Shown here piece after piece: positions 20,660-31,947 of a DNA stretch of 64,000 bases (positions are counted from its first letter, which is position 1; each line of letters begins with the position of its first letter). The position numbers and the translations under genes were made by a program. The notes under the pieces were generated by a model, which saw only the letters and a list, made by a program, of their open reading frames with translations, did no database searches and had not been told where the DNA came from. Location: NCBI GenBank assembly GCA_964016875.1, contig OZ024734.1, positions 52,496,622 to 52,560,621 of the forward strand, read 5' to 3'. Origin of the DNA: Fallopia convolvulus. Lineage: Eukaryota; Streptophyta; Magnoliopsida; Caryophyllales; Polygonaceae.

Positions 20660-21743
20660 AGATACAAAATTGTATAGATCTCGTATCGGGTTCAATGAAC
20701 AAAGTAACCAGATGAAGGGAAGAAGGGCCAAAACCAGGGATAAAGAGTGACTCAGACGATGGAGACGAGATAGCAGAGAAGAAGATTAGGGTTTTGGGAT
20801 AATTAATTTCTCATTCAGATTGATTAAAAAGATGACAATATGAGAGTATTTATAATAACTCTCATATCTAGCTAATACGGAAAAGATAATGCTAAGATCA
20901 TATCTTACTAAAATATAAAACTAAATCCTAGATAAAAGGAAATAAAAATATTCTTAAATATAAATAATTATCCTAATTAACCTAATATAATCTAGCGTAT
21001 CAATTACTCCCCCAGTGAGAATCGACTCGTCCTCGAGGCGGAAATCAGGAGAAGAAGTCGGAATCAATGTCTTTCCTCGATCATACGGCATAAGATGTGG
21101 CACTCCTGGTCGAAGACGAAACTTGTAATGTAAAGCCCGCAATGTAAAGTCCTCGAGGAGAAGGACGCCCTCCAACCCAAAGTTGACCTCGGTAACGTCG
21201 ATGTGTTTCATATCAAGTGGAGTGTCGGGCACAATTTCGACTGAAGTTTCAATCTCTTGCCTTTCCAAATTGACGCCAAGAATTTTAGTAATTAAATATG
21301 CAGGCGACGGACAAGGGAAGACGAAGGCCGCGAAGGACGAAGCCGCGGGGGTGGGGCACGGAGCCGCGGGCGCGGGGCATGGAGCCGCGGGGGAGGGGCA
21401 CAGAGCCGTGGGCGAGGGGCACAGAACCGCGGCCGCGGGTACGTTGGCCACGGGTGCCGAGACCTTGACGGCGCGCGCGGGGCTAGGGTTGCTCTCCACC
21501 TCGCTCGCATCTTCGTGGGGAATGCCCAGGAGATGAAAAAGCCGATCCAATCGTTGATCCATAGCGTCGAATCATTGATCGACAACGTCGAATCGTTGAT
21601 CCATAACGTCGAATGACAACGATAGGTTTTGAAGAATGGCTCGGATATCTTGGTTTTCTGAATTATTGCCTGTAACGGTAGACATGATGAATGTAAAGTT
21701 TGGGGAATGAAAGCACCAAATGATACGATACCTTATATATCTC
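20660..21743 (-). mobile_element. Ty3/gypsy-type non-autonomous element, broken, minus orientation
   Basis: A 343-bp LTR (20660-21002, ending CTAGCGTATCA) is followed by the complement of a purine tract (ATTACTCCCCCAGTG) with the GAGGACGAGTCG block. A short interior and a primer-binding complement (GAAAGCACCAAA) end at 21719. The second LTR begins TGATACGATACC at 21720, but after about 24 bp the sequence jumps to a repeat of interior sequence (GTAACGGTAGACATGATGAA). The element shares its terminal layout with the composite at 8561-11664. Confidence 0.8.
20954..21685 (-). pseudogene. Truncated gag of the gypsy relic
   Basis: From a start at 21685 one frame runs to 20954 with a single in-frame TGA at 21572-21574, where the surrounding repeat (VDQ-x-FDAMDQRLD) suggests CGA mutated to TGA. 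The N-terminus has repeated MDQRFD/MDQRLD units, coiled-coil-like and typical of gypsy gag. A run of about four 8-residue CP-rich repeats follows (24-bp DNA units, about 21340-21440). The frame then goes straight to sequence beside the purine tract, so the gag core and all of pol are missing. Confidence 0.7.
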
Positions 21744-22224
21744 GTAACGGTAGACATGATGAATGTAGATTTCGGTTCCCTTCCAAGCTCTTGAATGTCA
21801 CTTCAACCTGACCATGCACAAAAACATAGCCAGCCCCCAACGCGATGGGGGTTGTCTTTTTTTTTGATTTGGTAAGATTTAGGATAGCATAAGTACTACT
21901 TGGACTAGCATACAACACCCGTTTAGCCCAAATACTACTTGGACTAACATAGAACACCCATGAACGGGTGAGAACTGTAAACAGTTCTAGAGAAATTAAT
22001 ATCATGGCTTCGTCGCCGGTGGGTGTCGAAACGACGAGCTCGGAGTTCTTTCCCCAAGGACCAACCGTTGGATTGGACTCCTCACCCTGATGGGCGGTTT
22101 GTCTCTTAAAAAAACTAAGTAATAAAGAATAATATTTATGAACATTGATATATACATATATATTAAACACATGGCTAAAAGAAAATAATACGGAGTATTA
22201 GAGAGGAGGTTATATCTTGTCTTA

Positions 22225-22555
22225 CCCCATTGGGGTTACTCGCAAGGATTGCCCAAAATTTCAAGGCATCCCATTGGGATCCATGATTCACATCATCAGC
22301 ATTGTCGACTCAAGGTCCCTATTGGGGCCCATAAGAACACGAACGACATTGCGAACCAACATTCCCATTGAGATTAACTCATAGGGCATTGCCAAAATAT
22401 CTTCAAGGTATCCCTCTTTGATCCTGAAATTTCATCATCGACATTGTCGACATCAAGGTCTCCATGGGGTCCGTAAGAAGCTCGAACGACATTGTCGAAC
22501 CACATTATTCCATTGGGCTTAACAACAATAAAAGCCTTGCCGGTTATTATCGTTC
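22225..22555. repeat. Diverged tandem repeat, period about 140 bp
   Basis: Two copies, starting near 22251 and 22391, share GCCAAAAT..TTCAAGG.ATCCC, CATCATC..CATTGTCGAC, CAAGGTC and ACGAACGACATTG-like blocks. A partial third lies to the left (CCCATTGGGGTTACTCGCAAGG). Non-coding; origin unknown. Confidence 0.65.
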
Positions 22556-23032
22556 ATAAAGGATAAATGCTTCTCAACTGGGCCTCCTTCCTGCACCGGT
22601 GAGGAGCAAAGAGAGGAGGTCAGAGGTGAGTTTAAGGGGCCGGAGTGGGAAGGAGTTGTGGCTGAGAGGGTTGCGTGAAAAATGGGGGAAGGAAGGAGAT
22701 GAAGTGGAGGAAGGGAGATAGGGTTATGGGCACCCTAATTTTTAAAAGTAGAGTAGTCATTCCAAAACATACCAATCATGTTATTAATAAGGTATTTTTT
22801 CTTCTTATTCATATTCTCAAAAATACTCCAGCAAGGAAAATGAACAATAAAGTTCATTAGCTACATTATTCGTAAATAAATAAAAGATAGCAGCGATAAT
22901 AATAATCATAGGAGTTAAGTAAGGTTGAAGGTAAATACCACTTGTTTCTACATTTTTAATGTGGCTTTGCTACGGTGGAGATGCCAAAATTTAGAGAAGG
23001 TTGAAGGGTCTACAATTAGTGGTGGGTTCCGG

Positions 23033-23237
23033 TCCCTGGAACCGGAGAACCGAACCGGTTCAAAACCGGCGGTTCCGGTTCCGGAACCGGAACCGAACCG
23101 GAGGAACCGGTAGAGGACCGGTCCCGGTCCCGGTTCCTCCCTTAGAGGAACCGGTAGAGGACCGGTCCCGGTCCCGGTTCCTCCCTTAGAGGAACCGGAG
23201 AACCGGCGGTTCCTCCGGTTCCGAACCGGCGGTTCCA
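23033..23237. repeat. Left subterminal GGTTCCGG/CCGGAACC array
   Basis: Dense direct and inverted copies of GGTTCC, GGAACC and CCGG. A 49-bp unit with GGTAGAGGACCGGTCCCGG is repeated at about 23108 and 23152. A matching array lies inside the right end (26880-27010). Subterminal repeats of this kind are usual binding sites for hAT transposase. Confidence 0.85.
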
Positions 23238-23383
23238 CCGCGATCGCGGCCCAAAAACCGCGGTCGCGGTTCAGCCAACAGAATGTACACACATTCTGTT
23301 GGACCACACCGCGATCGCGGACCTAAATCCGCGATCGCGGTGCCCAAGGCCGCGATCGCGACCCTCTATCACCGCGATCGCGG
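23238..23383. repeat. Array of six CCGCGATCGCGG-type palindromes (left)
   Basis: Copies start at 23238, 23258 (CCGCGGTCGCGG), 23309, 23329, 23350 (last base changed) and 23372. They lie between the terminal array and the transposase promoter. The T/C variation fits loss or gain at methylated CpG. Confidence 0.85.
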
Positions 23384-23642
23384 CCATTGTTCCAACGGCT
23401 ATTTTTTTCCCAACGTCTATATTCCAACAGCTATATTCCAACGTTCACTTGAATTCCAACGGCTATTTTCCTTCCATTTACCCATATAAATACCATACTT
23501 CACCTTCAATTTGATTCACACCAATCTCATACTCTCTTATCTCTCTCTACTATTACTACTCTCATAATTCTACAAGCTTTCAACTTGCAAATTCTTTCTT
23601 ACTACTTCCAAGTCTCTTATCTCCTTCCTAATCTTTTGAAAC

Positions 23643-25871
23643 ATGGATAACCAAGGTCAAGGCTTTATTAATTTGTTGAACGAGCAATACTATGGTGGTG
23701 TTGGTGGTTCACAAGAAAGTCAAATGGATCCTAATGCTTATCAACCACAACCACCTTATCCTCATATGTCTATGCCTATGCCCATTCCCCCTCATATGTC
23801 TATGCCTATGTCCATTCCTCCACAAGTTCCTCATTCCGCTTCTATTCATAACCAAGGTGCACAAGGCAATGAGGAGGTCGAAGTCGATGAGCAACACACC
23901 GACGAAGATGAGCAACACACCGAAGAGGAGGAGGGGGCATCTACGGTCAACCAAGCCGCAAAAGTGTTGAAATCCGACATTTTCACAAAGCACTTCACCA
24001 AGGGCAATGAATTGGATGCACTAGACCGATATGGTGTCAAGTGCAACTATTGTCCCTCGAAGTACAAATGGAAGCGCAATGGAGGCTATGGCACCTTGAA
24101 CAAGCATTTGAAGGAAAAACACTTGGACAAGTTGGGCATGATGCGAGGTCAAACACAAATTTCGACTTCGGGGTTAGCAAGTTCTTCCTCTCAATCTCCC
24201 TTATTTACTTATAATCATGAGCGTAGTGTTTATGCTTTGTCCGAAGCTATTTGTGTTGATCATTTGCCATTTCAATTTGCGGAAAGTGTGGGTATAAATG
24301 ATTGGGTTTCCAACCATTTGCAACCCGCTTATAAACGAACAACAAGAAAAACAATTAGGAAAAATGTGTTTAAAGCATATGCGTGTCGTAAAAAGGAGTT
24401 GTCTCGGTTTTTTGCTCAAAATGATATTCGTGTTTCTATTTGTAGTGATATTTGGAGTGATAACTATCAATCTCATTCATACATGGGTATTACATGTCAT
24501 TATATTGATGATCATTTTCACATGCAAAAACGAGTTTTGGCTTTTCGAGTATTTGATGGGGCACATACCGCTTCAAATATTTGTAACATTATACGAACTA
24601 TTTTAGATGAGTATAGACTACTTCATCGAGTTTTCACTATTTCATTTGATAATGCATCTAACAACACCGCTTCTATTAGTGAATTGATTCAAGTTTGTCA
24701 CCCGGTTTTTGGAAACAAATACTTTCATGTAAGATGTTCTTGTCATATTTTAAACTTATGTGTTCAAGATGGTTTGACACTTTTAATGCCATATCTTGAA
24801 CCTATTAAGTATGTTGTTAGCTTTATTTGGTTAAAAAAGAAGACCAAAAGTGATTGGGGGAGGTTTTGTAAATCGAATGGTGTTAAACCAATACTTTTTT
24901 CAAAAGATGTCGGTCATCGTTGGAATTCAACTTATAAATTACTTGTTCAATGTTTACGTTATAAAGAACTTTTAGCTTCCTTTGCCGCTCAACATATCCC
25001 GGGTTCACAAGCAATTGAAGCTTGTTGGGATATTTGCTATGATATTGTGGAGATTTTACAAGTTTTTAATGATGCAACTTATACATTTAGTCAAACATAT
25101 ACACCAAGTGCTCATTTGTTTGTTGTTGAAGCTTTGAATGTTGCGGGTGCCTTTAAGGAAGGGCTTTCACAACCCGACCGACCCGACATTGTTGAAGGTA
25201 TTTTACGTATGAAGAGGAAGTGGTTGAACTATTATAAATACATTCCCGATATTTATCTTGTTGCTTGTGTTTTTGATCCAAGATTTAAGATGCAAAGTTT
25301 GCAAGATACTTTGTACCAATACTATGAGTTGTTAAATTTAGAAGAAGAACATTATGATAGAAATTGCAATGTTGATGTCATTATAGAACGTGTTAAATCT
25401 CTTATCTATGATTTGTACAAAACTTATAGCACGGGTGGTGAGGTTCCTTCTACGCCTCAATTACCCCCATCGTCCTCCTCATCTCTTCGTTCTTTTCTAT
25501 CCGCCGGGTCTCGTATGTTGCAAAATCTTATAAAAAAAAAAACGAGATTCACGAGCTCACATACGGAGCTCGATACTTATCTAACCACTACCTTTGAGTT
25601 TGTAGCTGATTTTGACATTTTAGATTGGTGGAAGCAACACAAGAACACATATCCAACACTAGCAAGGATCGCCGCTCAAGTACTTGTCGTTCCCGCTTCA
25701 ACGGTAGCGGTGGAGCAAAAGTTTAGCCAAGGCGGCCACATCTTAGACGATAGAAGATCAAGATTGGCACCCGAAGCATTGGAAGCCCAAGTTTGTGTGG
25801 ACGATTGGAAGAGGGCGGAAATTAGATCACAGTCAATGAACTATACGGAGTCATCCGATGATATAATATAG
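23643..25871 (+). CDS. hAT transposase with BED zinc finger
   Basis: One uninterrupted frame of 742 residues. It starts with a Pro/Met-rich segment and an acidic stretch (residues 76-98), then a BED finger: C134, C137, H155, H160 (KCNYC...NKHLKEKH). The RNase H-like core follows, with candidate catalytic D269 (SICSDIWSD) and D336 (SFDNASNN) and the hAT CxCH motif (C365, C367, H368). The C-terminus has the hAT dimerisation region (WWKQHKNTYPTLARIA, then STVAVEQKFSQGGHILDDRR). Length and order fit ZBED/RICESLEEPER-type plant hAT proteins, which cut and paste the element in the nucleus. A TATAAATA box at 23485-23492 and five CAACGGCTAT-like repeats precede the start. No frameshift seen. Confidence 0.93.
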   Translation: MDNQGQGFINLLNEQYYGGVGGSQESQMDPNAYQPQPPYPHMSMPMPIPPHMSMPMSIPPQVPHSASIHNQGAQGNEEVEVDEQHTDEDEQHTEEEEGASTVNQAAKVLKSDIFTKHFTKGNELDALDRYGVKCNYCPSKYKWKRNGGYGTLNKHLKEKHLDKLGMMRGQTQISTSGLASSSSQSPLFTYNHERSVYALSEAICVDHLPFQFAESVGINDWVSNHLQPAYKRTTRKTIRKNVFKAYACRKKELSRFFAQNDIRVSICSDIWSDNYQSHSYMGITCHYIDDHFHMQKRVLAFRVFDGAHTASNICNIIRTILDEYRLLHRVFTISFDNASNNTASISELIQVCHPVFGNKYFHVRCSCHILNLCVQDGLTLLMPYLEPIKYVVSFIWLKKKTKSDWGRFCKSNGVKPILFSKDVGHRWNSTYKLLVQCLRYKELLASFAAQHIPGSQAIEACWDICYDIVEILQVFNDATYTFSQTYTPSAHLFVVEALNVAGAFKEGLSQPDRPDIVEGILRMKRKWLNYYKYIPDIYLVACVFDPRFKMQSLQDTLYQYYELLNLEEEHYDRNCNVDVIIERVKSLIYDLYKTYSTGGEVPSTPQLPPSSSSSLRSFLSAGSRMLQNLIKKKTRFTSSHTELDTYLTTTFEFVADFDILDWWKQHKNTYPTLARIAAQVLVVPASTVAVEQKFSQGGHILDDRRSRLAPEALEAQVCVDDWKRAEIRSQSMNYTESSDDII

Positions 25872-25907
25872 GACGACGCAAGCCAAGCTTCTTCCGCCGG
25901 GTCGTCT

Positions 25908-26200
25908 TAGGTAAGTTGCCAAACGCGGTTTAATATCGAAGGTAATAGAACTACGTGGGCTTTGATTCCTCTATGACCCTGAGAGGATACGTAGGCAACT
26001 TAATATCAAGTTCAAGCCCTTCTTCTCCCACCCCCTTCTCTTCTCAAAGTCCGAAACCGGTCGGACTAGGCTAAAATAGCCTAAAATATCCATTATAACC
26101 ACAATCCGCGATCGCACAACGTCCGCGGAGGACGGGCCGCGATCGCGGTGATAGAGAACCGCGATCGCGGCCCACATTCCGCGATCGCGGATCCCCTCCA
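25908..26200. repeat. Direct repeat copy 1 within hAT element
   Basis: Starts TAGGTAAGTTGCC just after the transposase gene and runs through GAACTACGTGGGCTTTGATT into the palindrome cluster. It is repeated at 26561-26835. Both start at a TAG followed by GTAAGT, a possible splice donor. Confidence 0.85.
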
Positions 26201-26359
26201 ACGGCTATATTTTTCAAATTCAACGGCTATTTCAAGTTTCAACGGCTATATTTATCAATATAAATATGATATCTCTCCTTCAATTTAATTTACACCAATC
26301 TCATTGACTCATACTCTTTTATTTCTTTTGAATACTTCATTTCATATTCATTTTCAAGT

Positions 26360-26563
26360 ATGGAAAACCAAGGCGGAGGGTTGAAATTCGAAATTTTCAC
26401 AAATCACTTCACCAAAGACAACGTATTGGATGAACGAGGCCGATGTGAGGTCAAATGCAACTATTGTTCCATGAGGTACAAATGGTTGCCGGGTGGAGGT
26501 TATGGAACCATCACTCGTCATTTAAAGACCAAGCACGACATACACCTTAACCGTAGCCCGTAG
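26360..26563 (+). CDS. BED-finger-only ORF inside hAT element
   Basis: A 67-codon ORF starts MENQGGG, like the transposase start MDNQGQG, and then goes directly to a complete BED finger: C33, C36, H54, H59 (KCNYC...TRHLKTKH). It is roughly 60 percent identical to the transposase finger by eye. It has its own upstream copy of the leader (CAACGGCTATATTTATCAATATAAATATGA) and its stop TAG is followed by GTAAGT, as in copy 1. It lacks the catalytic core and dimerisation region. It may encode a DNA-binding competitor of the transposase, or be the left-over of an internally deleted copy fused to this element. Confidence 0.6.
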   Translation: MENQGGGLKFEIFTNHFTKDNVLDERGRCEVKCNYCSMRYKWLPGGGYGTITRHLKTKHDIHLNRSP

Positions 26564-26835
26564 GTAAGTCGCCAAGCGGGGTTGCATATCGAAGGTAAGA
26601 GAACTACGTGGGCTTTGATTCCTCTATGACCCCGAGAGGATACGTAGGCAACTTAATATCAAGTTCAAGCCCTTCTTCTCACACCCCCTTCTCTTCCCAA
26701 AGTCCCAAACCGGTCGGAATAGGCTAAAATAGCCATTATAACCACAATCCGCGATCGTTGTACGATCGCGGAGGACGGGCCACGACCGCGGTCTATCACC
26801 GCGACCGCGGCCCACATCCCGCGACCGCGGTTCTC
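26561..26835. repeat. Direct repeat copy 2 within hAT element
   Basis: Second copy of the 25908-26200 segment, following the BED-only ORF. Confidence 0.85.
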
Positions 26836-27030
26836 AAACCGCGATCGCGGTTTCAGCAGAAAATTGAAAAAAAATTAACTGGAACCGAACCGAACCGGAA
26901 CCGGTCCAGGAACCGGCTCCGGAACCGGCGGGAACCGGAAAAAACCGGAACCGGAACCGGAACCGGAACCGGGGGGTTCTCGGTTCCGGTTCCGGGGTTC
27001 CGAGGAACCGGACACACCACTATCTACAAT

Positions 27031-28980
27031 CACAACTTGGGCCAAGTTCGAGTTGGTGCTTACGAAGCAATTCTACATGAGATATGCCAACAATGAAGCT
27101 CAATCTAAGTTTAAAAGGATCACGCAATGAGCTACCATTAAGTGAAGGAGTTGTTCGAGATCATGCTCTGAGACTTAGACATTGGCGAGAAGAATCTCTC
27201 TTTTAATTCATGGATAGTCTCAAGCCATGGGCAAAACAAGAACATTAACAAAGGAATGTGTAAGACTTAATTGGCGTTGTCATCATGGCCAACTATTTGA
27301 TCTAATTCAAGAGTCATGAGTGTAGAGACTCATCTTTCATTAAGGGAAATGTAGGTGAGAAGAAGAGAAGAGGAAGCATTAGGAAATTATGACACACAAT
27401 CATCTAAGTGGAGACACAAGTCTTGTAGGGGCGAGGACAAGGATAACCACAACGAGAAAGGGCGCTTGTGTTGCTTCCTTCATAGAGGGGATAATCTTAT
27501 ATAAGAGTATTTTTCAAGGAACAAGCCCGTCACTATGGCTATGGGACAAGAATAAGAGCATAGACTTGAGAAGATGAGGCTCAAGTCAATTTTGTCGAGA
27601 CCCATCAAGGGGATGCATTGGAGTTCTTCTTGTAAAATAGAGATCATTAGATTAGATGTGATATCATTCAACAAGAGTCGAAGTTACCACCATCATATCA
27701 ACATGAGTGGATAAACCAAAGCTTGAGACAGTGAGACTTGATACCATGCATATATGCTCTAGGTTGAGAAGAGAGTAACAACCATTCATAGAGAAAGATC
27801 GACCAATAAATTCCAACACCACATAAGGAGTCTAAGGTGTTGGAGGCATGCAAGGATGTCAAGCCACATGAAATTCTAAAGGAGACTCGACTGAAGGAAG
27901 GTGATAAAGAGGCTAAGGAAATTGTAGGTGATTGAATGATACACCATAAAGATTCAAAGACTAAGGCTTGAGTACTTCGTTTGATGGAAGGGGCTTCTTG
28001 ACACCAAGATGTTTTAGGAACCAACCAAATCTCTATCATAACTCAAGGACGAGATCAATGCATTCGAGGGCAATGAATCAAGAGTGCATGTAGGGAGATT
28101 CAATTAAGGAGAATGTCATTGATGGTGTATTCGAGCTAAATAAAACGTCATCTAGAGCATTTTAGAAGGCGATATAAACTTATAGACACTTATAGATATG
28201 TGTGGAACCTTATAAAAAACTTCAAGAAGAGTATGGAAGCTTCTAGAAGAGGGTATAACCTTATAGGCTAGCTTAGAAATCCTTAGAAGCTTATGGAGCT
28301 TTGTACAGTCTTGTAGAATTTTTTACAGGGTTAGAGAGACTTAGGGAGTAATCCAGATTGGAGACAACTAGAACTTCCTTAGGAGAGTTAATTTAGAATT
28401 CTCTTGAAATCTTTTTGCATGGGGTGACTTCACTTATAAATCGGTCTCCACCCCTCATTTGACAAACCATCCAAGCAGATCTAGCTAAGACCTTCAAGGT
28501 TGTAACACATGTTAAGCATTGTAACAATACATAGTCATTTTTCATTTTCCCACTAGTCTCCTACCGTTCTTATAAGGGACATCTAGAGTTTTCTTTGGAG
28601 AGTTAATTTAGAATTATATTTGTTTTTTGTATATGGCTAAATTGGCCTATAAATAGGCCTCCATCCCTCATTTGCCAAATAATTGAAGAGCATTTGCATT
28701 CCTAATACTTAGAGTATCACAATTTTGTTTAAATAATTTATAAAGTCAGATTTATTTAGTAAATCAATGTAATTATTACATACAAGTATCTTGTCTTGTC
28801 GTTGATATTTGTTTTGACACAATTTCTTAAGTATAACCCAATAGTAAGTAGTTCATTTGTATATTGATGTGTAATACCTAATAAAAAATTTGTTCACTTA
28901 AACTAAAAAAGAAAAATGTAAAGTAAAAATATTTTTAAATTATCTGATTTTTTTTTCATTTTAATCTATGATACTCATAG
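27031..28980. other. Intergenic sequence with LTR-like tandem remnants
   Basis: No gene recognised. Two related segments (about 28360-28470 and 28575-28690) share GGAGAGTTAATTTAGAATT, a TATA-like TATAAAT and CCTCCATCCCTCATTTGCCAA-type sequence. They look like promoter parts of a degraded LTR. The earlier part (27100-28130) is rich in stops and unassigned. Confidence 0.45.
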
Positions 28981-29615
28981 ATTCACAAAGACTCCTAACA
29001 AATAGACGTTATTAGACACTAAATACTTCTCAGCACACATGCTGTATGACCACTATTAACCAACTCTTAGAGTAACATACTCTTTTTAACAACATACTCT
29101 TTTTAACAAACTCCAGTCTATTATGACATCTTTCATTGATTGGACTGCATTACGTTTTTCTTAAAGCAAACGATTTATGGGTCCGTACGTGATGCTGGTA
29201 TGTTATTGCTCTATTAGCAGTCCACATTACTTGATTAGAATCTTAGTTACTCAGATCAAGATCTTTATTTGGGAAATAGATGAGATCAATGTAGAAGTGT
29301 TTTTTGGCCATAAAGAATTTTATAAAGAGTATTATTGATTGTTGATTAAGGAATGATGTGGTAGAATTGAAGTATAAATGTAACTTTACTAATAGTGTAC
29401 TGACTTTCTTACTTTTCTTCAATTTCGTGTTAACTTGTTACTGCTGCTGTTAATGTGTACTTTTTTTTTTTTTTTGTCTTGTTTTGGTGTAGTATAGTTG
29501 TCACCATTAAAGAATGTGAAGCTTTTTAAGCACTAATTTAACGGTTGATCGACGATGGACATTATGGGAGAGCCCATCACTAATGGGATCTTAAGTTGGC
29601 AAACTTAAGTGTCAC

Positions 29616-31018
29616 TGATAGGCTATTTTCCTACACCGCAAGTATACGGTTCGGTTGTAGTATCAAGGTGTTGAACATAGGGAACTTTGTAGTACCAATT
29701 GATATTCGAACTTGTAGATCAAGCCAAATAAATAAGAGAACGAGTTTATGATTGAATTGAAATTTTAACAATTAATCGAAAATAACAAGGAAATATCAGT
29801 GGAGAAGAGCTTCCAAGGTTAGGATTCCTACAATGATATTTCAGTAGGTTTTAAATGATGTTTATTTGGATTTCAACTTGAATGTCGTTTGAAGGAACTC
29901 ACTATCTAAAACCAAAACAAACTTCTTTTCAGAGGATATGTGAATGTGTCTAGACTCAACTAATAATAGCTGTCGCATAAGATTAATCAGTTTTAGACCC
30001 TTTAAGCTTTTTAGAGACTAGGGGCAAACAACCTAGCATTCGTTGTCGCGTTCCGTTAGAATTATTCAACCCTAGAACTACTACGATATTTGAAATTCAC
30101 AAGAGAAATTAAGTTGTTGTCGCATAAATAACTCTCTAGTTTAATACCTAGGGATCTTATTCAGAACCAATTTTTGGTACTTGTCAAATCAATATCCTGT
30201 TACAATTATCTCCGGTCGGTCTCAAATTCTAACAAGAATCCTATATGCAAAGCAAATAGAGCATAAAGTAACCTAGGATTAAATCAAACTTCAATAAAGT
30301 TTCCATTCAACCAAACATCACAATTTAGATCTACCTACTTCAACATTGGGTTCACCCAGTCTTAGAATAAAAGATTTAACTAGACATGAGAAGAGAGAAA
30401 AACAAATCAAATTTAATAAACAGCATACTAAATTGTTTGCAAATAGATTCAATCTTCAATCCAAACAAGTCTAGAGAAATCCTCAAGCAATCTCCACCTA
30501 GGGTTTTTCTCAAAAAGAGAGAGGCTAAAGTCTAACAAAATACTAGATAAAATATAAAACTTGTCTTCCAAGTACTTAAATTAGGGCCCAAAAAACAAGA
30601 CAGAAAAGCCCATAAGTCGGCGCACTTAAAACATCACGCGGCCCAGAACTCGGTCGAGTTCTCAACCCGAGTTCTCGCCGTAGTTAAGAACTCAGCCCAA
30701 GTTCTTGTCCAGCTTAAGCACATGAGTACCCCTTTTGTTGTGTAATTAAATGGGGTCTTTTTGATGGATTCCTTGCGCAATCTTCTCCTTGTTACTTCCA
30801 CTTCAAAGCTTAGCTCATTCCTTCAAAGTAATCTACCCGAACATCTTTAAATCAAAGCTCACGAGCCTCCAAATACCCTGAAACCATGAAATGCAAGAGT
30901 AGACTCCGAACACAACAAATTAAACTAAAAAACTACAAAACTACCAAAAGACAAGCAAAATAAACATGAAAGACGAAACTAAACATGCCCTAAAACTATT
31001 CCTAAATGCATGTTATCA
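29616..31018. mobile_element. Solo LTR, 1403 bp, probably gypsy
   Basis: Begins TGATAGGC and ends GTTATCA. GTCAC flanks both sides (29611-29615 and 31019-31023). No internal coding region, so it is a solo LTR left by LTR-LTR recombination. The edge sequence CTACACCGCAAGTATACGG is of a kind common in long plant gypsy LTRs. Confidence 0.88.
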
Positions 31019-31620
31019 GTCACTAGTGACATCTTATGGAGAAGGGCATTGCTTGAGGTAAGAGATCGAATTATGAATGCACATGGTCATTTGGATGACA
31101 ACCGCAAGTCATCTATTAATAAATACTCTATTTTACAATTTTCAATGCCCATCAATGTACAGAAAGTATTTAAGTGTTCGCTAGTGACATCTTATGGAAA
31201 AAACGATTATATCCTACTAGCTTCATCCATTGGTAGTCGAAACCAATTCAAACGCACGCTCTAAAATGTGATTTGAAATTGGACGGAGAATTGAAGGGAC
31301 AATTCTTGGAAGAGGAGAGAAGGACCAATAATTAAAAAAAATAAGACAAAGTGATAAATTACCAAAAGCAAGGTAAAGAAGCTTCTGAAGCCAATGAAAA
31401 TGTGGAGGATAAAGATGCATATATCCCAAAAAAGCTATGTTGTTTATATTAGATATGAGGACACTAAGCTTATAAACAAACTAACTTGCTTAGATTGATA
31501 GAAGGAAATAACGATTACAAACTCAAACCTCTCAAAGGAGAACTTCTCCAATGATCCAAAAGCTCCATTCTCGATCCTCTTTAGATAATTTCTGCACAAA
31601 GACTTCTAGCAACTAGACGC

Positions 31621-31947
31621 TGAAGAATTAATGTCCTACAATGATCACAATCACACACGAGTCCTACAATTTGTTCACAAACACACGCACACAAGAATTT
31701 TCTAAATCAATACAGTTGCTCTCTTCTGTATTGAGTTTTTTTATTTGCCAGGAGATTAACCCTTTTACATCAACCGGCTTACATATATATACAGAACAGA
31801 TATTCTAACTGTCCTAACTGTCTAACTGTCAATAACTTCTTAGATGATAGTTATTTAACTTCCTACAGGCGCCAAGTCATATTCTAACTTGACTTAAATA
31901 TAGAAAATATTAAAATACATAACTTATACTAAGCTTAAAACATAACA
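31621..31947 (-). mobile_element. Solo copia-type LTR, 327 bp
   Basis: On the minus strand it begins TGTTATGTTTTAAGC and ends ATTCTTCA. GACGC flanks it on both sides (31616-31620 and 31948-31952). The empty site is visible in the duplicate unit at about 32941 (CTAGAGGCTACTATTTG). A TATATATA box lies in the middle on the minus strand. Confidence 0.85.

Larger units (their letters stand above)
26108..26850. repeat. Right-side CCGCGATCGCGG-type palindromes
   Basis: Several copies near 26108-26200 and 26748-26850, some as CCGCGACCGCGG. They mirror the left array across the transposase gene. Confidence 0.8.
23017..27022 (+). mobile_element. hAT transposon, 4006 bp, near-intact
   Basis: The ends are TAGTGGTG on the left and CACCACTA on the right. 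TCTACAAT flanks both (23009-23016 and 27023-27030), a perfect 8-bp duplication. The element contains a 742-codon transposase frame, a second BED-finger ORF, subterminal arrays of GGTTCCGG/CCGGAACC and many copies of the palindrome CCGCGATCGCGG on both sides. Intact target duplication, open transposase frame and complete ends suggest that it could be autonomous or was until recently. Confidence 0.93.

Noticed and set aside
22948..23307. 119-residue Gly/Pro/Arg-rich ORF
   Set aside because: It is an artefact of the GGTTCCGG subterminal array of the hAT element, which is open in several frames.
23238..23383. GCGATCGC-rich DNA as a cyanobacterial or organelle-derived insertion (this octamer is the cyanobacterial HIP1 word)
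   Set aside because: The motifs lie only inside a hAT element with plant-type ends, 8-bp target duplication and transposase; no bacterial gene is nearby.
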